Shown here: positions 61,417 to 64,000 of the stretch, piece by piece
How positions within the stretch are numbered: the stretch's first letter is position 1
Layout of the letters: each line of letters starts with the position of its first letter
Assembly (NCBI GenBank): GCA_947488085.1
Contig: CANKYI010000001.1
Coordinates: forward strand, 2,179,928-2,243,927
DNA: 64,000 nt
From: an uncultured Erythrobacter sp.
Lineage (GTDB): Bacteria; Pseudomonadota; Alphaproteobacteria; Sphingomonadales; Sphingomonadaceae
Direction: 5' to 3'
The notes under the pieces: generated by a model
Told to the model about the DNA's origin: nothing
What the model saw: the letters and a program-made list of their open reading frames with translations, nothing else
Database searches by the model: none
Made by a program: the position numbers and the translations under genes

Positions 61417-63594
61417 TCAGAAGTTAAGTCGAATACTCGCCCGCAAATTACGACCGGGCAGCGCAACGAATTCCTTGGTGAAGCTCGTGTGGCGACGGCC
61501 CGTTACATTGAACAGGTTCTCACCGGCGATTTGGAACACAACATTCTGGTTGGCCTCAATCGGACGCCAAGCAAGGTACAGATTCACAAACGCAAAGTCG
61601 TCGGTCGGGGTCTCAAATTCCGCCACATCGTCTTGCTCACCAAACCATTGAACCTCGCCGCGTAGTTCGAATGCATCAACCTCCACTTCCACCGCGCCAA
61701 GCAAGCTTACCGGTGGAATACGGGGCACGTTTGAGCTGTCACTAAAGTCAGCCGAAACATATGAAGCGCGCAGATCGGTCGAGATCACGTAGTCATCGGT
61801 TTCGGCAATGGGCATTGTCAGTCCGGCTTCAAAGCCAAAGAAATCGGCATTTTGTTGAAGGAATTGGAAAACCGGCAGATCGTCTTCTTCGCCACCCGTC
61901 GGTGATAGGAAGATATAATCGTCGAACGTTTGATAGAAGACGGACGCGTTAAATTCGACATCCCCAGAATTGGCGCGCAGGAATGTCTCGAGGCCCCACG
62001 CGCTTTCTGTATCGAGGTCGGGATCACCAATTTCGAAGATTTGCGTCGCGATATGCGGGCCATTGGCGAACAGTTCTTCGCCAGCTGGTGCGCGTTCTGA
62101 GCGAGACACTGTCGCGCCAAAACGAGTACCACCTTCGGTGACCAAGATCGCTGACAAGGCGCCAGAGAAGAGGTCAAAGTCGCGCTCCAAACCAAGCGGC
62201 TCGGATTCGACATCGACACGTTCATATCGGCCAGCGGCCTCGATCTGGATGTCGTCGAAGTCGAATTCCTGCGCGGTGAACACGGCGAATTGGGTTGTTT
62301 CGTTAGGGGCAACGAACGCTTCTTCGCCGACCGCTTCAAAATCGCGCGAAGTGAACTGTGCACCAATCACGCCGCCGCTGCTTTGGATCAATTCCGCACG
62401 CACTTCGACGGTTTCCGTGTCGAACACCGTGCCAACTTCGGTGCCCTCAAATTCAGTGTGCGTGTAGTCAGAATAGCCACCGCGCAATTTCAGGCGCGAG
62501 AAGAACCCGCTGCCAAGCGCAATATCACCGCGTACATCAACGCGCAGTTGCTCAAGTCCGATGGAGACGGTTTCTGGACCCTCTTCCTCTTCTTCCTCGC
62601 CGCCTTCACCTTCTTCGCCATGGTGTCCGCCTTCAGGATTGCCGACAATGCCATAATCAGTGTCGTAATACCCAACCGAGGCACCAAAGGACGAATCGCC
62701 CAAGATAACGCCGATACCGCCATTCAAGGTCCAGGTTTCGGTCGCGCTATTCGGCAAAAAGTCCCGTTGATTGGCCGCCGCGCGCAGCTCGGCAGCTTCT
62801 TCGAATTCGCCTTCTGCCTCTTCCTCTGCGGCATCGCCAAGCAAATCGGCGCGCAGATCATCGGTCAATTGAAAGCCGGGAATGCCCTGATTCTCCGTCT
62901 CGCGGAATGACCCGTCGAGATGGATGACGAACATGTCATTCAACGCAGCATCAATCGAGGCACCGCCGCTGCGCAAGCTGCTAGCGGTATCAAAGGCGGT
63001 GATCGCTTCGACATGCACGCCGTTTTCTGGGACAGCGATAGGGATGCGGCGGTCAATAACATTGACGACGCCGCCAATCGCCTGACTGCCGAAGAGCAGG
63101 GCGGCTGGACCGCGCAAGACTTCGATCCGCTCAACTGTAAGAGGGTCAATCGTCGTTGCATGGTCTGCTGATGTGTTGCCAACATCTGCGGTGCCAAGAC
63201 CATCAATGAGGATACGCACCCGCTCGCCGTCTTGCCCGCGCAGGATTGGACGGGACGCACCAGGGGTGAAGCTGGTCGATGAAACACCGGGCACTTTAGA
63301 CAGCACTTCACCGAGCTGTCCGCTCAGGTCGCGCTGAATCTCATCAATTTCGACAATGTCCTGACCAGAGATGAAATCCAGCTCGTCCAGTCCTTCGGCA
63401 GCGACCACGATTTCGCCGCGATAATGCGGGTCCTCCTCGCGCGCAGACTCTCTTGCGGCCCGGCGTTCAGCCTGCTCCTGCTCATCCGCGGTCGCTGTCT
63501 CGCCGTCACTGGTATCGTCAGCAAAGGCAGGAGCGGCGACAAAAGCGAAAGTTAGGGCGGTCGCAACAGCGATACGAGAAGTGATAGGCTTCAT
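61417..63594 (-). CDS. TonB-dependent receptor, ZnuD-like (probable zinc uptake)
   Basis: Outer-membrane transporter of 725 aa. Signal peptide at about 1-25 (AAPAFA). The plug domain has VEIDEIQRDLSGQLGEVLSKVPGV and RGPAALLFGSQAIGGVVNVIDRRIP; the barrel ends in FTKEFVALPGRNLRASIRLNF with a terminal Phe. A surface-type insertion near residues 325-345 holds two His followed by a long acidic run, like the metal-binding loop of Neisseria ZnuD. The C-terminal pattern also fits ZnuD. The palindromes before the gene suit control by a metal regulator. Zinc as substrate is inferred. Confidence 0.85.
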   Translation of the reverse strand: MKPITSRIAVATALTFAFVAAPAFADDTSDGETATADEQEQAERRAARESAREEDPHYRGEIVVAAEGLDELDFISGQDIVEIDEIQRDLSGQLGEVLSKVPGVSSTSFTPGASRPILRGQDGERVRILIDGLGTADVGNTSADHATTIDPLTVERIEVLRGPAALLFGSQAIGGVVNVIDRRIPIAVPENGVHVEAITAFDTASSLRSGGASIDAALNDMFVIHLDGSFRETENQGIPGFQLTDDLRADLLGDAAEEEAEGEFEEAAELRAAANQRDFLPNSATETWTLNGGIGVILGDSSFGASVGYYDTDYGIVGNPEGGHHGEEGEGGEEEEEEGPETVSIGLEQLRVDVRGDIALGSGFFSRLKLRGGYSDYTHTEFEGTEVGTVFDTETVEVRAELIQSSGGVIGAQFTSRDFEAVGEEAFVAPNETTQFAVFTAQEFDFDDIQIEAAGRYERVDVESEPLGLERDFDLFSGALSAILVTEGGTRFGATVSRSERAPAGEELFANGPHIATQIFEIGDPDLDTESAWGLETFLRANSGDVEFNASVFYQTFDDYIFLSPTGGEEDDLPVFQFLQQNADFFGFEAGLTMPIAETDDYVISTDLRASYVSADFSDSSNVPRIPPVSLLGAVEVEVDAFELRGEVQWFGEQDDVAEFETPTDDFAFVNLYLAWRPIEANQNVVFQIAGENLFNVTGRRHTSFTKEFVALPGRNLRASIRLNF

Positions 63595-63619
63595 AGCGAG
63601 CTCTCTTAAGTCAGATTAG

Positions 63620-63651
63620 ATGTGATAACGTCACATTGTGATAATGTATCA
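63620..63651. promoter_or_regulatory. Two palindromes upstream of the TonB receptor gene, candidate metal-regulator operator
   Basis: ATGTGA-taacg-TCACAT (63620-63636) and TGATA-atg-TATCA (63639-63651) are perfect inverted repeats. They also contain a direct repeat, TGTGATAAYGT, with a 16-bp period. The region is more A+T-rich than its surroundings and starts 26 bases before the gene. A Zur-, Fur- or MntR-type site is plausible. Confidence 0.55.
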
Positions 63652-63656
63652 TCCAC

Positions 63657-63950
63657 CTAGAGCGTGGTCCGCAAAGCGCAACCACAAATGCTCAAAGCTC
63701 GACGAAATGCAGTGTTCGACCGACAATCGGCATCCAAGTGCGGCAGTTCGGCCACGGTATCTTGCGATTGGCTGAACTGCTCAATCAGATCGCGCCACCA
63801 ATTGTAGAAGGTTTGGGCATATTGCCGAGTGGTTGAAAGGATCGGTTTGTCGCCGATCAGAACGATCAGTTCTTCGGCAGGTACACAGCGATTTTTTGTG
63901 CCCGTGCCCTGACCTAAATTCGAGATAACGCGATTCTTGTCCCGTCGGCT
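63657..63950 (-). pseudogene. Open frame without start codon, likely gene remnant
   Basis: This is the only stretch over 300 bases (63595-64000) without an obvious gene. The minus strand holds 97 open codons that end with TAG at 63657 and begin just after another TAG at 63951-63953; no ATG is found inside. The translation (NLGQGTGTKNRCVPAEELIV, then LIGDKPILSTTRQYAQTFYN) looks like a real protein and faintly recalls the C-terminal part of VirD4/TraG coupling proteins. The frame upstream to the window edge is not continuous with it. A frameshifted or decayed gene end is the best reading. Confidence 0.35.
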
Positions 63951-64000
63951 CTACCAAGGTGTTTGGTACACAAATTCCTCGCGAGCCTAGGCAAAGCTCC

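Noticed and set aside
1..64000. CRISPR arrays, tRNA or rRNA genes, insertion sequences, prophage
   Set aside because: No regular repeat-spacer pattern, cloverleaf-like sequence, transposase or phage gene was recognised in the window.

Overview
This 64 kb window looks like the chromosome of a free-living alphaproteobacterium, most likely a marine sphingomonad (Sphingomonadales, Erythrobacteraceae-like). The hints are the moderately high G+C, the RND, TonB-receptor, PutA and acyl-CoA genes, and the style of the proteins. This placement is an inference; no rRNA or marker gene is present. There is no prophage, insertion sequence, CRISPR array or tRNA that I can recognise.

Left flank (1-4572): the N-terminal 402 codons of an RND efflux permease running off the left edge, its lipoprotein adaptor, an NhaA Na+/H+ antiporter and an alpha/beta hydrolase.

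Centre (4569-42672): one almost unbroken flagellar locus of about 38 kb. On the minus strand a receiver-less sigma-54 activator heads fliE-F-G-H-I-J-K-L-M-N-O-P-Q-R, flhB, fliD and fliS. Flagellin fliC stands alone on the plus strand with its own terminator. A second minus-strand train runs flgB-C-D-E-F-G-H-I-J-K-L, motA, motB, a COG5610-type HAD protein and a methyltransferase-like protein; the last two end beside fliC and probably modify it. On the plus strand lie a MotA/ExbB-like plus ExbD-like pair, then flgA-flgM-flgN, then a lytic transglycosylase, flhA and fliA; a GGDEF gene sits between them on the other strand. I find four near-perfect sigma-54 (-24/-12) sequences: before flgB, before flgA, before the transglycosylase-flhA-fliA operon, and inside the 3' end of fliJ ahead of fliK. 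Together with FliA and FlgM this gives a readable cascade: activator and RpoN (encoded elsewhere) turn on hook-basal-body, flhA and fliA genes; FlgM holds FliA until hook completion; FliA then serves late genes. The structure seems reduced: hook protein 270 aa, hook cap FlgD 121 aa, flagellin 272 aa, FlgJ without a muramidase domain, FliM without the usual CheY-binding N-terminus, and no chemotaxis, flhF or flhG genes here.

Right flank (42679-64000): a TolB-propeller/amidohydrolase fusion; an operon of an APH-type kinase, an acyl-CoA dehydrogenase and an unknown 155-aa protein, resembling a split ACAD10/11; a secreted alpha/beta hydrolase; an aldehyde dehydrogenase; a glutathione transferase; MTA phosphorylase; a small orphan lipoprotein; a YciI protein; PutA; a putative papain-like/NlpC-type protein; dCTP deaminase; a thioesterase; a saccharopine-dehydrogenase-like protein; and a ZnuD-like TonB receptor with palindromes upstream. 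The last 300 bases hold an open frame with no start codon that looks like a gene remnant.

Best candidates for something new are the ExbB/ExbD-like pair inside the flagellar locus, the triplicated ribosome-binding-site cassette before flgF, and the palindrome placed like an enhancer upstream of the flgB sigma-54 promoter.
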